NCBI GenBank assembly: GCA_037903355.1
Contig: JBAJFE010000005.1
Location: forward strand, 930,001-994,000
Source: Trichuris trichiura
Taxonomy: Eukaryota; Nematoda; Enoplea; Trichinellida; Trichuridae
Direction of reading: 5' to 3'
DNA: 64,000 nt
Shown: positions 25,701 through 35,140 of the stretch, piece after piece
Numbering within the stretch: the first letter of the stretch is position 1
Layout: each line of letters starts with the position of its first letter
Made by a program: the position numbers and the translations under genes
Notes under the pieces: generated by a model
Database searches by the model: none
The model's input: the letters and a program-made list of their open reading frames with translations, nothing else
What the model was told of the DNA's origin: nothing

Positions 25701-28700
25701 CACCAAGCTGCCTAGCAAGTTTGCGTCGACTTAAAAAGTTTAATATTGCCTTAGACTAAGCGTGAGCACTTTGTATTGGATTAGTCATCGCGTCTGTTGC
25801 CAGTTTCAGCGAAAAATTATGAGTTGGTCACTTCTGAAAGCCGCGCCATGCAAAGAATGCAGAACTTACTCGTTTGCGGCAGCTTTAGATGGATCCTGTT
25901 CAAAGGTGAAAAGCACGCCAATACCAAGTTGAAGACGAGTCAGTCTACTGCAGCTGAAAACAGCCATATGGGTGCTATCGGGACTGTCGTCCAAGCGGCG
26001 AGCGGAACCGGAAGGAAAATTCGTAGCTTGATTCAAGTGGTAACTGCAATTGGAAGGGAAAAAATTTAAATTAACCGTCCGACTTCGAAAATCCAACGGA
26101 CATACCGTTTAAGACTGGAAGACAACGGGGTACTGCCAACAGTGTCGCCTCCGCTTCGCGACGGAAAAGGGGCGGACGAATGACCAGGTAAATTGGGACT
26201 GCACACTCTTGGTGATCGATGCAATTTATCCGGCACCTCAAGCGGAATGCTTTTGCCTGCAAACAGTTTTGAAAAAAATACTTTCATAACCAATTTTTCA
26301 AAGGACATACATGGATTTCTAAAGTAAAAGCAATTTTCAAGAGAATTGACTGTTGACGAGTGACTGTCCGAGTCGGATTCGAATAGTTCCAATCCATCCC
26401 GAATAATGCTGAGCATGCTGAAATTCAAACGTCCAAGACAAAAGAGCCTCTGTGTTATGTTGACTACTTACTTTCCGTTGCCACAAGATTTAGTAAACTC
26501 AGGTTGGATGCAAGGAAAGATTTTTGACAGCATAAGGCTACCGGACGACCTGAAGTGATGCACCTTTGTTGTATCCACTTTTACGGTCATTGCAATGGTG
26601 CCAAAAATCATCTCGCCAAGAAGCTTTACTGTGTCATGATCCAGCGGCTGCTTAAAATTGTTTTTGGTTAAACCCTAAAACGAGTCGAACTGAACCTACT
26701 TTGCGGAACCTGTCGTCGCATTCAACGTTGTTCTGCCTTTGCCTGTAGGGCGCCGAATGGACGGGTGAAGTTCTCGATTTTGTATTGCTGCTGCCCTAAA
26801 AGGAAAAAATTAAGCTCTCGTAAAAGATAACGCCAATTTTTCATACCTCGGAACACCGACGCCGACAATAGGCTTCAGAATCGAAAAGAACGCGACGTTC
26901 GCGATATTCATTTTCGCGAAACAACACCAGGCGTATGGAATCAAAGGAATAACATGGATAACAGTAACTAAAATATGAGTTTTCCAAATAGAAGCTTTTT
27001 TAGTTCTAAAACTTTAAAAACACGGAGGAAGACGTTCAAGAAGCAAGAAATTGCACTGCAGGCTTGACAATATAAATGAGGAAAACGCTAATAAGCGACA
27101 AAAAAGAGCGCCTGTCGTTACATACACGCAGAAAGAGCGGCTTATGATACTTTTCAAAAATAATCTACAGTAAGCAGAAAAATGCAGGTTGCTTTTCAAA
27201 AAATTCCTGACGTTTTGTTGCGCAGCTAAGTCTAAACGCACGTTCACTTGTTTCTTCACTTTGCAAGCATAATATGAAAAAATTATGCTGAACGCATTCG
27301 AAAGTCGGGGATACTCGGGAATCGGAATAGCTCAAACTTAATCGAAAACTGTCTCCCGTTTAAATGAAAATTTAGGTTTGAAACGCGTACAAAACACTCC
27401 GAAGTCGAAATATGCTAAAGTAAATCGATACAGAGCGGACTATACGGAAGAGGGCGAAATCCTGCTAATTTATTTTTGAATAAGCTCAGCAATAATGTCT
27501 TCGTACGGGACCAAATAATTTCATTTTGGCTTCTTTTGTACGGATTTTCTGTGTCCCGTTGAATAAACTTTTATTAATAAACTTTTCTTAATAAACCCTA
27601 TCCTTAGACCGCTGATGACGGGTCAAGTTCGGACCCGAAAGCTACGGACATTTTATTAAGAAAAGTTTATTAATAAAAGTTTATTCAACGGGACACAGAA
27701 AATCCGTACAAAAGAAGCCAAAATAAGCTCAGCAATTTCATAATTTCGAAATACTAGTTATTTTAAAAATATACGTCGCGTAACTTATCACTAATTATTT
27801 TACAACTACTATTACCGAGAGATAGCGACGCGAGACTTTAAAAATAAAGGTTTTCCAAAGCCAAAAGTATGCTCAGGTTACCTTCTTACAGTATCACGTA
27901 AAAACATTTTTTCTTCCCTATCGGTACCTTTCCCACCGTTTTGGAGAAAAAAAGCAAGAAACCGCTAACAATTTAAGCATCCCGATTTTGGAATCGCAAC
28001 GTTACTAACAAACTGACCACCCGACTAAACGTACCGAATGGTCGTCAGTCGCTCAGCGATAATTCCAAGTCCAAACGCGGCAGAGGGAAGAGGAATATTT
28101 TAAGATGAAAGATTACTTGCATGAAAACGTAATACGGTATGCAATAGAGGTCGTTGTGAACAATAGTTTTTCAAGTGCTTTCTCGGCGTTGGGAAAACGG
28201 CGGCAACGATGAGCAAACAACGTTATCGCCACATTCCCGCTGCGCAACATATGATTCGATCGTGAGACCGAAAACAATTGAGTCGAGTAGGCCTTTCCTG
28301 TCCCCTAAGTGAATTTCTCACGGCATTCATTGCGCATTCGATGGCGACATGTGCTGTCAAAAGTGATCTATCAACTAAGGAAAGAAACCAAAGACGATCA
28401 CTAGAAAGAAGTGCAAATGGCAACAATGTGCCGCGCATAAGTTAATCTGGCAAAGTGCCAAAGCGACTGTTCCGAAGGCGAACCAGAAGGGATGGCATGA
28501 AAAGCTTTGAAAAAAGAGAAACGAACTAATGAATGGCAGTTAACATAACGGAATTTAAAAATGTGCTCTAGCTAATTCACCTGGCTTCGTAGAATGTCGA
28601 GTTGAATGAATGGGGACGGCCATGCTTGGAGCACTTTGACTCTCTCCGATCGACCGAATTGAAACGGCAGCTTGAAGCGGCATCTCCATGGGGAACAACG

Positions 28701-28786
28701 GGAGTGATGCCATTGACCTGAGCTTTTGGTTCAACTACGGCAGTGGCTTTTTTCTCCCTGCGACTCCACCAACGAAACAGTGGCAT
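22751..28786 (-). CDS. FNIP: folliculin-interacting protein (FNIP) orthologue
   Basis: Fourteen exons in phase: 28786-28581, 26967-26847, 26795-26700, 26650-26472, 26417-26311, 26256-26106, 26043-25870, 25087-24788, 24719-24611, 24554-24499, 24444-23531, 23473-23212, 23155-23020, 22957-22751; about 1005 aa. Family landmarks in order: SIRLVLFRENEYRERRVLF; LLGEMIFGTIAM; RSSGSLMLSKIF; LQLGIGVLF; RFLLLHMQIVELELN; SYPVWLTLM; AHPYNQHLAQL; a conserved block ending ILFILSYFIRCS; a long Ser-rich insert; EPIKEAVCIVANTSDW; and a C-terminal block ending DLSDIPLLMSVATVHSSE. FNIP binds folliculin as a longin/DENN heterodimer that acts on Rag GTPases at the lysosome and inhibits or chaperones through Hsp90. 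Exon 1 (MPLFRWWSRREKK) joins by matching phase across a 1.6-kb intron that contains the foldback insertion; it is the least certain exon. Confidence 0.9.
27479..27493 (+). repeat. left copy of 15-bp direct repeat flanking foldback insertion
   Basis: The 15-mer aataagctcagcaat occurs here and at 27722-27736, directly flanking the inverted-repeat element, as expected of a target-site duplication. Confidence 0.75.
27494..27721 (+). mobile_element. foldback insertion with 73-bp perfect arms and hammerhead-like loop
   Basis: Left arm 27523-27595 and right arm 27652-27724 are exact reverse complements over 73 bp (the last three bases of the right arm overlap the direct repeat). The loop is 56 nt (27596-27651). 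The whole is bracketed by a 15-bp direct repeat. It lies in FNIP intron 1, antisense to FNIP if the ribozyme-like strand is taken as sense. Perfect arms mean a recent insertion or ongoing gene conversion. No open reading frame fits, so it is non-autonomous. Penelope-like elements are known to carry hammerhead motifs in terminal pseudo-LTRs and to occur as inverted partial copies; that origin is inferred. Confidence 0.75.
27607..27649 (+). ncRNA. hammerhead-ribozyme-like motif (no stem III)
   Basis: Order on the + strand: gaccg (27607-27611); the core CTGATGA (27612-27618); a stem II hairpin (27619-27624 with 27632-27637, six pairs, loop aagttcg); a GAAA overlapping the stem end (27637-27640); GC; the cleavage-type TA (27643-27644); and cggac (27645-27649). 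The last pairs with gaccg apart from one A-A mismatch, forming stem I. Stem III is reduced to two unpaired bases, as in the small hammerheads of Penelope-like elements that cleave as dimers. Against it: counting GAAA in full leaves an extra C between CTGATGA and stem II, so the core is imperfect. Activity is unproven. Confidence 0.5.
27722..27736 (+). repeat. right copy of 15-bp direct repeat
   Basis: Identical to 27479-27493. See the foldback insertion. Confidence 0.75.
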
Positions 28787-30758
28787 TTGAAACACCGGCT
28801 ACGTTCAGTCACGTTGGCCCCGGTTGAACCATGCAGTCGAACGATGATGATGATGCAGGGATCGTGGTTGCAAAGGCGAGCGACACAAAGTCGTGTGAAA
28901 GGTGCCTAGGAATTCCAACAATTCGTTCAACCGGAAGGCGGTCATCCATTCAAGTAGACGCCAAACAACCACGCGTACAGCGTTGACGCGCCCACGCAGA
29001 CGCCGCAGCACGCGCTGACGAATTTAAGACGCGGCAATGATGAATGAAAAAGCCAACCGAGCTTCTGCAAAAGGTGAATGACTGTTGCGCGGGAAAGTGC
29101 AACGCGCAATGTCAGTGCCGCGAATGGCGCTTAGTCGCCGTTCAGCGCCGAAACTTTCAAGTTACCTGATCGCGCGAAAATGTGATTGCCGCTAGCGCGT
29201 GGCCAATTCTCGTGACCGCGCTGCTCGCACGCTAACGTCGCGCACGTGATTGTACGTCACGAGACTCAACAATGCGTGCGCGTTGGCAGAAAGCCAAGCA
29301 ACGCATCGATCGATTGACGCGACTGGCAGCACGCCAACGCGTACACATGATCACACTACGGGTTCATTCTTGAGCACTGCCGCCCACTCTGTCTCGTGAT
29401 TACGTATGCGGGCTTTTTTTTGTTATACTTCATTAATAAAACATTAACTTCGCTTGCAATGCTAAGAGTTTATACAGACGCGCTAAACGCAGGTGAAAAC
29501 AGCACGTGATTTTTTTATTAAAAACAATGACGGCACAAAACTGTCCTTCTAAGGCGATCTCTTGTTTGATGGCCGCCCGTCTGTTCGTGTCGGCATAGAA
29601 TAACAATGGCGCAAATTGCTACGTTTTGTCTATCGGCGCTAAATGTTCTCCGATTGTCTGCTATGTGACAACCGGTTTGAAGAACGTCGTGCCATCTGTT
29701 TGTAACACAAATAGCTGAAATGTATGAAAGTCTTTCTCAAAATTCATTCACCTTTTCCAAGTCGCGTTTGTTGGCCATGCGTTAGCCACCTTCGCGTTAT
29801 GCGTAGTGGCTATATTCGGTTACTGTCATTTGTCTCTTTCTTTATTCAGTCTCACTCTAAATAATGCCGCGCGCCGTCTTCCACTTTTACAATTCAGTGT
29901 TAAACGGAGCGGGCCATTTTGCTTTCCTTCGCAACATTCTTCCGTTTGTTTAAAAATATGTTTCAACAACGTAAAGAGATGTTCAACAATGGTACGTTTA
30001 TTCAGCCGACACATCCGTACTGGCGAACAGCAATTAATTCGCTGCTTGATTTTCCGTTCGCGTTAATTCTTCATTCATTGAAATATTTTAAATATTGTTT
30101 TTTGTGAAATTGTGCGGCGAAAATAAAAGTATTCCGCAACTTTTTATTCTCAAATCTATCCAATCTGCAACGATGATTATTTTGGTATTTTTCAATCCGA
30201 TTATTTGCGATATTTTTTACTGCAGCCTCGCCGAAAAGAGAAAAGCAACTTTTCTTGTATTTTTTCTTTAACCAAGGCCACTAATAAGATAGAAGTCGCT
30301 TAAGTAGTCCCAAATGTTTGGGGAAAACTTTCGAAGCGTCACTTCCCGCCAAAAATGTACAGTAATTATGCGTTTTCAGGTACTTTCAAATTTGTGTCAA
30401 GAGCTGCATGTTGAATTGGCCGTAAAAACGGCGGCCGAAAGCCGCAGCACCTTTTTACGGAATTGAGCTTTAATAGATTAGAACATGTTTGGCCCCATAC
30501 TATCCTAAAAGGCGCTGGGCATATCTAACGTGAAGAATGATCCTCGCAAGGCTAAAACGTTCTGCAACGTGAGCAGAGACAACCGCCGCTCACATGCATA
30601 AGTGATTAACGGTTGAAGCAACACGTGTTCAAACGGGGTCATCATAACCGGTTTCATTGTTGTCTATCCGAGGAGCCTTCTTTGTCCCATTTTGTTGAAT
30701 ATCCTAAAGAAAAACGCTTTGTACTGGCCCCTTTACCTTCCAAAATGATCGAGCAATA
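28787..30758. other. upstream of FNIP; G/C-rich promoter-like stretch, no gene
   Basis: The first 600 bp upstream of the FNIP start are richer in G/C and CpG (about 28960-29340) than the surrounding DNA and include a CCAAT-like ggccaat near 29200, consistent with a promoter. The rest, up to the retrotransposon, is A/T-rich; its open frames have no recognisable homology. Confidence 0.45.
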
Positions 30759-30763
30759 TCACT
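30759..30763 (+). repeat. 5-bp target-site duplication (left)
   Basis: The sequence tcact immediately precedes the left LTR and is repeated at 35136-35140. Five-base duplications are typical of Ty1/copia integrases. Confidence 0.9.
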
Positions 30764-30909
30764 TGATGAGGATCCGTAGACCAGTTTACTCGAGACACGA
30801 CAGGACACACCGTACTGCGCGACACACACGCTAAGTGACACACCAGCAATACAGTGATTAGTATTCAGGTGCAAAGTATACAGTATGAAAAGGTATAGAA
30901 ATCCTAACA
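30764..30909 (-). repeat. copia 3' LTR
   Basis: 146-bp LTR, TGTTAG...CATCA on the minus strand. Nearly identical to 34990-35135. The polyprotein stop codon lies inside it (30904-30906). Confidence 0.95.
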
Positions 30910-33900
30910 ATGCCCCCCTATTTCTTGACTTTTCATGTTCAGCATTTCCAATGCCCTTTTCTGCATAACTGGACGTAGGGTTTTCGTTAACACGTCTGCA
31001 ACGTTCTCGTTGGAAGGTATGTACTTCAACGTCGCTGTCGCCTCCTGGACCATTTCGCGTGCAACATGATACGCAATGTCAATGTGTCGACTACGTGACT
31101 TTTCTATTCGATTACTTGCGAATTTTATCGCAGACTGATTGTCACAAAACACAGCGACAGGCAAGGACATGCGGTCGTCCAGTTTCAGTTCCTTAAACAT
31201 CATGTGCAGCCATTTCGCTTCCTTTGCAGCTGCAGCCAACGCCATGTATTCCGCTTCCATTGTTGAGCTGGCTACACACTGCTGCTTTTTAGAGATCCAG
31301 CCGACTAAGTTTCCTCCAACTTTCACTGTTATTCCGGTCCATGACTTCCGGTCATCTACATCACCTGCCCAATCTGCATCACAGTGAATTTCAGTCGTGC
31401 TGCCATATCCTCTTTTAAACGTTAACTCACAGTCTTTTGTCGCGCTAAGGTAACGCAACACGTGTTTTAGCTGATTCCAGTGCACGCGACCGGGATCGGA
31501 ATTATACTGCGACAACTTGGTTACGGCGAAGAGAATATCGGGGCGCGTGGATAATGCTATGTACATAAGACTGCCAATTAATTCACGATAAGGCACCATG
31601 GCCATTTCGTCCCGCTCCGCTTGAGTCTTCGGACAGTCAGCGACTGACAGTTCCACGCTGGGGTCCAACGGCGTTGACGCCGGTTTACACAGCTCCATTC
31701 TGCACTTTCGCAGTATCGACTCGATGTACGCTGATTGGCTCATTCGCAATTCATGTTTCATCCTGTGAATTTTGACACCGAGAATATAACTGAGTTCACC
31801 CAAGTCATGAATGTCATATTCGCCCTTCATGACTTGAACCACCTTATCGATTTCCTTTGGGTCCGAATGAAACAACAAGATGTCGTCAACGTAAACAACT
31901 ATAATTATTTGATTTGATGAAACATAAACACAGCTGCTAGACCACTGCCTTTGGAAACCATGCTTCTCCAAAAATGCAGTCAGCGTTTCATTCCACACAC
32001 GTCCAGACTGTTTCAGCCCATAGATTGGCCGTAAAAGTCTCGCAACTTTACCAACGGTGTGCTCATAGCCCTCTGGCAATTTCATATATATTTCCTCAGC
32101 TAGCTTTCCATATAAGTATGCAGACTTCACATCCACGTGGCGCACATGCCAACCAAACTGCATGCTTAACGAAAGCAAAAACCTAATCACAGTGAGACTT
32201 ACTACCGGCGCATATGTTTCACTGTAGTCAATGCCTGCCTTTTGACCGAAACCTTGGGCTACTAGGCGTGCCTTATATCTTTCAACGCTGCCAGTGCTGT
32301 CGAGCTTCTGACGAAACACCCATTTACTTCCGATATACGAAGCCTTTTCCGGAAGATCTACTTCGACCCAAGTTTGACGTTTCAGCAAACTTTCATATTC
32401 TTCATCCATGGCTCTCTTCCAGTTTGCCGAGTCTGGGGAAGACAGCGCCTCGCTTACGCTGCCAGGGTCGGCGAGCGCTGTAAAGTTTACTTCGTGCTCC
32501 TTTTCTTTTGCTCTCTTGACACATCGCCTCATTGGCTGCCGCCTCACCCGTTTTACTTGTTCGGAATCCTCACTGGTCGCTTGCAGCTCACGAAGTCCTT
32601 CAGATTCTTCGCTTTTCGGGGCATCAGACACAGACGTGCCAACGTTCGATTCTCGTTCCGCTGCGTCATCTTCATGGTCACTGTCGATTATCACCCACTC
32701 TGACGGAGCTGCGTGCCGTACATCTTCCACTTTGTATAGGGTGTTAAAGCCCATCCGATTTTCAACAAATTTCACATGCTTGGTTTCAATGACTTCACCA
32801 ATGCCATTGTCTCTACCCGGCAACCAAATTCGGTAACCAACGGTACGGATGCCATAGCCGACCATGATTCCCGGCTCTGCTCGCTCATCTAATTTCTTTC
32901 TACCTTGTCGGGTCGTGTACGCGTATGCTAGGCAGCCATAAGTTCGTAAGTGTCTAACACTTATAGACTTGCCTAACCATAATGTTTCCGGTACTGAATT
33001 ATTCGACGAATGCAACACGCGATTTCTTACATAAGCTGCTGCCGTTACGGCTTCTGCCCAAAACTGCTTCGGAAGACCACTTGATTTTAGCATGGACCTG
33101 ACTAAGTCCATCAACGTCCTGTTGACTCTTTCCGCGACCCCGTTCATTTGTGGCGTTTCCACATTTGATCGCTCATGCTTAATGCCAGACTTCTTTAAAA
33201 ATGAGGACATTATCGTACCGCAATATTCCAGGCCGTTGTCCGTCCGTATAGTTTTCACCTTTTGTCCTGTTTGGCGCTCAGCCATTCGGATGAATTCCAT
33301 CAGCCTCTCTGCTGCCTCTGACTTAGCTTTCAGGCACATCACGATTACTTTGCGACTGAAATCATCAACTATCGTCATGAAGTACAACGCACCTCCATGG
33401 GACTTCACTGGCATCGGGCCGCATATGTCAGAGTGCACGAGTTCCAGCACTCTGTTCGTTTGCCGGCGCTTTGATGGGACGCACTTGCTCTGTGTGCATT
33501 TTCCAACAATGCAGTCTGTACACGCGGGAGGCTGAACATTACCACTGATTACAAGGCCAGAGACGGCACTATGCCTCGCGGTCTTTTCCAGTACCTTATT
33601 ACTCACATGACAGAAACGCTTATGCCACACATCACCATCAATTTTCTCTACATTAAGGGCCATTCCATTCTTACCTCTGATTTTGGCTCTGAGGACATAT
33701 AGTCCGTCGCGAGCGCACGCCTCGGCGATCAACGCCTTGGTTTCAACATCGTAAATTCGGGCCAATTTATTTTTGATGACGACGTAATGGCCTGTCTTTT
33801 CTAGAGAGGAAACCGAAATTAAGTTTCTGCGGCACTTCGGTACGTACAACACGTTCTGAAGATGAGTATTGAGCATTCCATGCGCGCCACAATACAATGT

Positions 33901-34869
33901 GACTTCCACCGTGCCAACGCCTTCAGCCACTAACGCTTCTTTACTGTCGTCGGCAGAATAAATGCTTGATGGCGCCGTGGCACGAAATTTTGAGAACCAG
34001 TCCTTCCTGTTGCAGATGTGGCGCGTCGCACCGCTGTCGAGAATGAAAGCATCAGCATTCGTTGCCTCCAATTGGACACTTAGCCCATTGTCTTTCGCTT
34101 GCTTCTGCACCTGCCAGGCCGATTTATTTCGACACTGTCGAGCGATGTGCCCCGTTTTACGGCAGCTGAAGCAGACGATCTTTCCCCTGCGCTGAACTCC
34201 TCGATCGATGTTTTTCCTTACCGTCGCACAACTAACTTTCGTCTTCGTCGTCAACGCTTCAGTCGCATCACCTCTCTGCGCAGCTTGCTGCTGCCTACGG
34301 CAATATTCTGTCAACAATGCTTCTTTGACGTTGTCGAACACATATTTGCGCTCGTCCCAATTCATGATAACGGCAGCGACTGAGTCATAGCTTGACGGGA
34401 GATTTGCAATCATAATCGTTGTCAACTGATCGTCCTTAAATTCGAGACCAGCTTCCTTTAACTGTGCCGCCAGACGCTTCGTACGCGTCACGTAGTCTTC
34501 CATGGGCTCGGTCTCAGCACACTTATTTTCGATCAAGGCACGAGTAAGCTGCATCATTCGTGGCCTTGACTTGGGCTCAAAAGCCGCTTCCAGTTTCAGC
34601 CACACATCGCGGGCTGATTCGCAGTCACGAACGTGCTGCTGCTGCAGTGGCTCAATTGCGAGCACAATAGTCGCCTGAGCAATCTCCGACTGCTCGTCAA
34701 AACGTTGAACTTCAGCAACGTTTGCCGAAGTGGGCTCCGGTCGCACAGTCGAGCCATCAACGTACTTCCATAATTTCTTTTTCTTCAGCATCCACTCCAT
34801 GTTGAACCGCCAGTCATGGTAGTTCACACCATTTAACTTCGGGAAGCTACTGCTTTCCTTTTCGGCCAT
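30904..34869 (-). CDS. copia gag-pol polyprotein
   Basis: Single frame, 1321 aa from the first ATG (34869); the frame is open 12 codons further upstream from a GTG. Gag carries a CCHC zinc knuckle (CFSCRKTGHIARQC, about 233-246). The aspartic protease has DSGA (about 278). Integrase follows with its zinc-binding WHKRFCHV region and catalytic positions in HSDICGP, RTDNGLEY and the E of GVAERVNRTL. Reverse transcriptase shows VDVKSAYL and the catalytic YVDDILL. RNase H has CDADWAG, TMEAEYMAL and HIDIAYH. Translation as one product with no frameshift is usual for copia; gag is normally made in excess by splicing or protease action. The stop codon lies six bases into the 3' LTR. Confidence 0.96.
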   Translation of the reverse strand: MAEKESSSFPKLNGVNYHDWRFNMEWMLKKKKLWKYVDGSTVRPEPTSANVAEVQRFDEQSEIAQATIVLAIEPLQQQHVRDCESARDVWLKLEAAFEPKSRPRMMQLTRALIENKCAETEPMEDYVTRTKRLAAQLKEAGLEFKDDQLTTIMIANLPSSYDSVAAVIMNWDERKYVFDNVKEALLTEYCRRQQQAAQRGDATEALTTKTKVSCATVRKNIDRGVQRRGKIVCFSCRKTGHIARQCRNKSAWQVQKQAKDNGLSVQLEATNADAFILDSGATRHICNRKDWFSKFRATAPSSIYSADDSKEALVAEGVGTVEVTLYCGAHGMLNTHLQNVLYVPKCRRNLISVSSLEKTGHYVVIKNKLARIYDVETKALIAEACARDGLYVLRAKIRGKNGMALNVEKIDGDVWHKRFCHVSNKVLEKTARHSAVSGLVISGNVQPPACTDCIVGKCTQSKCVPSKRRQTNRVLELVHSDICGPMPVKSHGGALYFMTIVDDFSRKVIVMCLKAKSEAAERLMEFIRMAERQTGQKVKTIRTDNGLEYCGTIMSSFLKKSGIKHERSNVETPQMNGVAERVNRTLMDLVRSMLKSSGLPKQFWAEAVTAAAYVRNRVLHSSNNSVPETLWLGKSISVRHLRTYGCLAYAYTTRQGRKKLDERAEPGIMVGYGIRTVGYRIWLPGRDNGIGEVIETKHVKFVENRMGFNTLYKVEDVRHAAPSEWVIIDSDHEDDAAERESNVGTSVSDAPKSEESEGLRELQATSEDSEQVKRVRRQPMRRCVKRAKEKEHEVNFTALADPGSVSEALSSPDSANWKRAMDEEYESLLKRQTWVEVDLPEKASYIGSKWVFRQKLDSTGSVERYKARLVAQGFGQKAGIDYSETYAPVVSLTVIRFLLSLSMQFGWHVRHVDVKSAYLYGKLAEEIYMKLPEGYEHTVGKVARLLRPIYGLKQSGRVWNETLTAFLEKHGFQRQWSSSCVYVSSNQIIIVVYVDDILLFHSDPKEIDKVVQVMKGEYDIHDLGELSYILGVKIHRMKHELRMSQSAYIESILRKCRMELCKPASTPLDPSVELSVADCPKTQAERDEMAMVPYRELIGSLMYIALSTRPDILFAVTKLSQYNSDPGRVHWNQLKHVLRYLSATKDCELTFKRGYGSTTEIHCDADWAGDVDDRKSWTGITVKVGGNLVGWISKKQQCVASSTMEAEYMALAAAAKEAKWLHMMFKELKLDDRMSLPVAVFCDNQSAIKFASNRIEKSRSRHIDIAYHVAREMVQEATATLKYIPSNENVADVLTKTLRPVMQKRALEMLNMKSQEIGGHC
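30911..30926 (-). promoter_or_regulatory. polypurine tract of copia element
   Basis: On the minus strand a purine stretch with six consecutive G (30918-30913) sits three bases from the 3' LTR. It is the expected primer for plus-strand DNA synthesis and overlaps the last codons of the polyprotein (Gly-Gly-His). Confidence 0.8.
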
Positions 34870-34976
34870 TTTTCGATTTCTAACGGAGGGATTTCCAGAA
34901 GACACGACAATTATCGTCTTGCCAGGCGAACTCGTATGTCAAACTGTGACACTGAGGAGACCTTAGAACCACGCAG

Positions 34977-34987
34977 CTCTGCTACCA
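34977..34987 (-). promoter_or_regulatory. primer-binding site, complementary to initiator tRNA-Met
   Basis: Two bases inside the 5' LTR the minus strand reads TGGTAGCAGAG, the exact complement of the 3' end of animal initiator tRNA-Met (CUCUGCUACCA). Minus-strand cDNA synthesis would start here. Confidence 0.9.
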
Positions 34988-34989
34988 CT

Positions 34990-35135
34990 TGATGAGGATC
35001 CGTAGACCAGTTTACTCGAGACACGACAGGACACACCGTACTGCGCGACACACACGCTAAGTGACACACCAGCAATACAGTGATTAGTATTCAGGTACAA
35101 AATATACAGTATGAAAAGGTATAGAAATCCTAACA
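34990..35135 (-). repeat. copia 5' LTR
   Basis: 146-bp LTR with promoter function expected for the element. Compared with the 3' copy it shows a for g at two sites near 35098 and 35103. Confidence 0.95.
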
Positions 35136-35140
35136 TCACT
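35136..35140 (+). repeat. 5-bp target-site duplication (right)
   Basis: tcact, matching 30759-30763. Confidence 0.9.

Larger units (their letters stand above)
30764..35135 (-). mobile_element. full-length Ty1/copia LTR retrotransposon
   Basis: 4372 bp bounded by two 146-bp LTRs (30764-30909 and 34990-35135) that begin TG and end CA and differ at two positions by my reading (the g/a pair near the end of each copy). It is flanked by a 5-bp duplication (tcact). Transcribed on the minus strand, it has: 5' LTR at 34990-35135, primer-binding site at 34977-34987, one uninterrupted gag-pol frame, a G-run polypurine tract, then the 3' LTR. Integrase precedes reverse transcriptase, which defines the copia order. 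All enzymatic motifs are intact, so it may still be mobile. Confidence 0.97.

Noticed and set aside
28577..28795. Separate small gene starting MPLFRWWSRREKK
   Set aside because: Its donor after 28581 leaves phase 2, which matches the FNIP exon at 26967, so it is better explained as FNIP exon 1.
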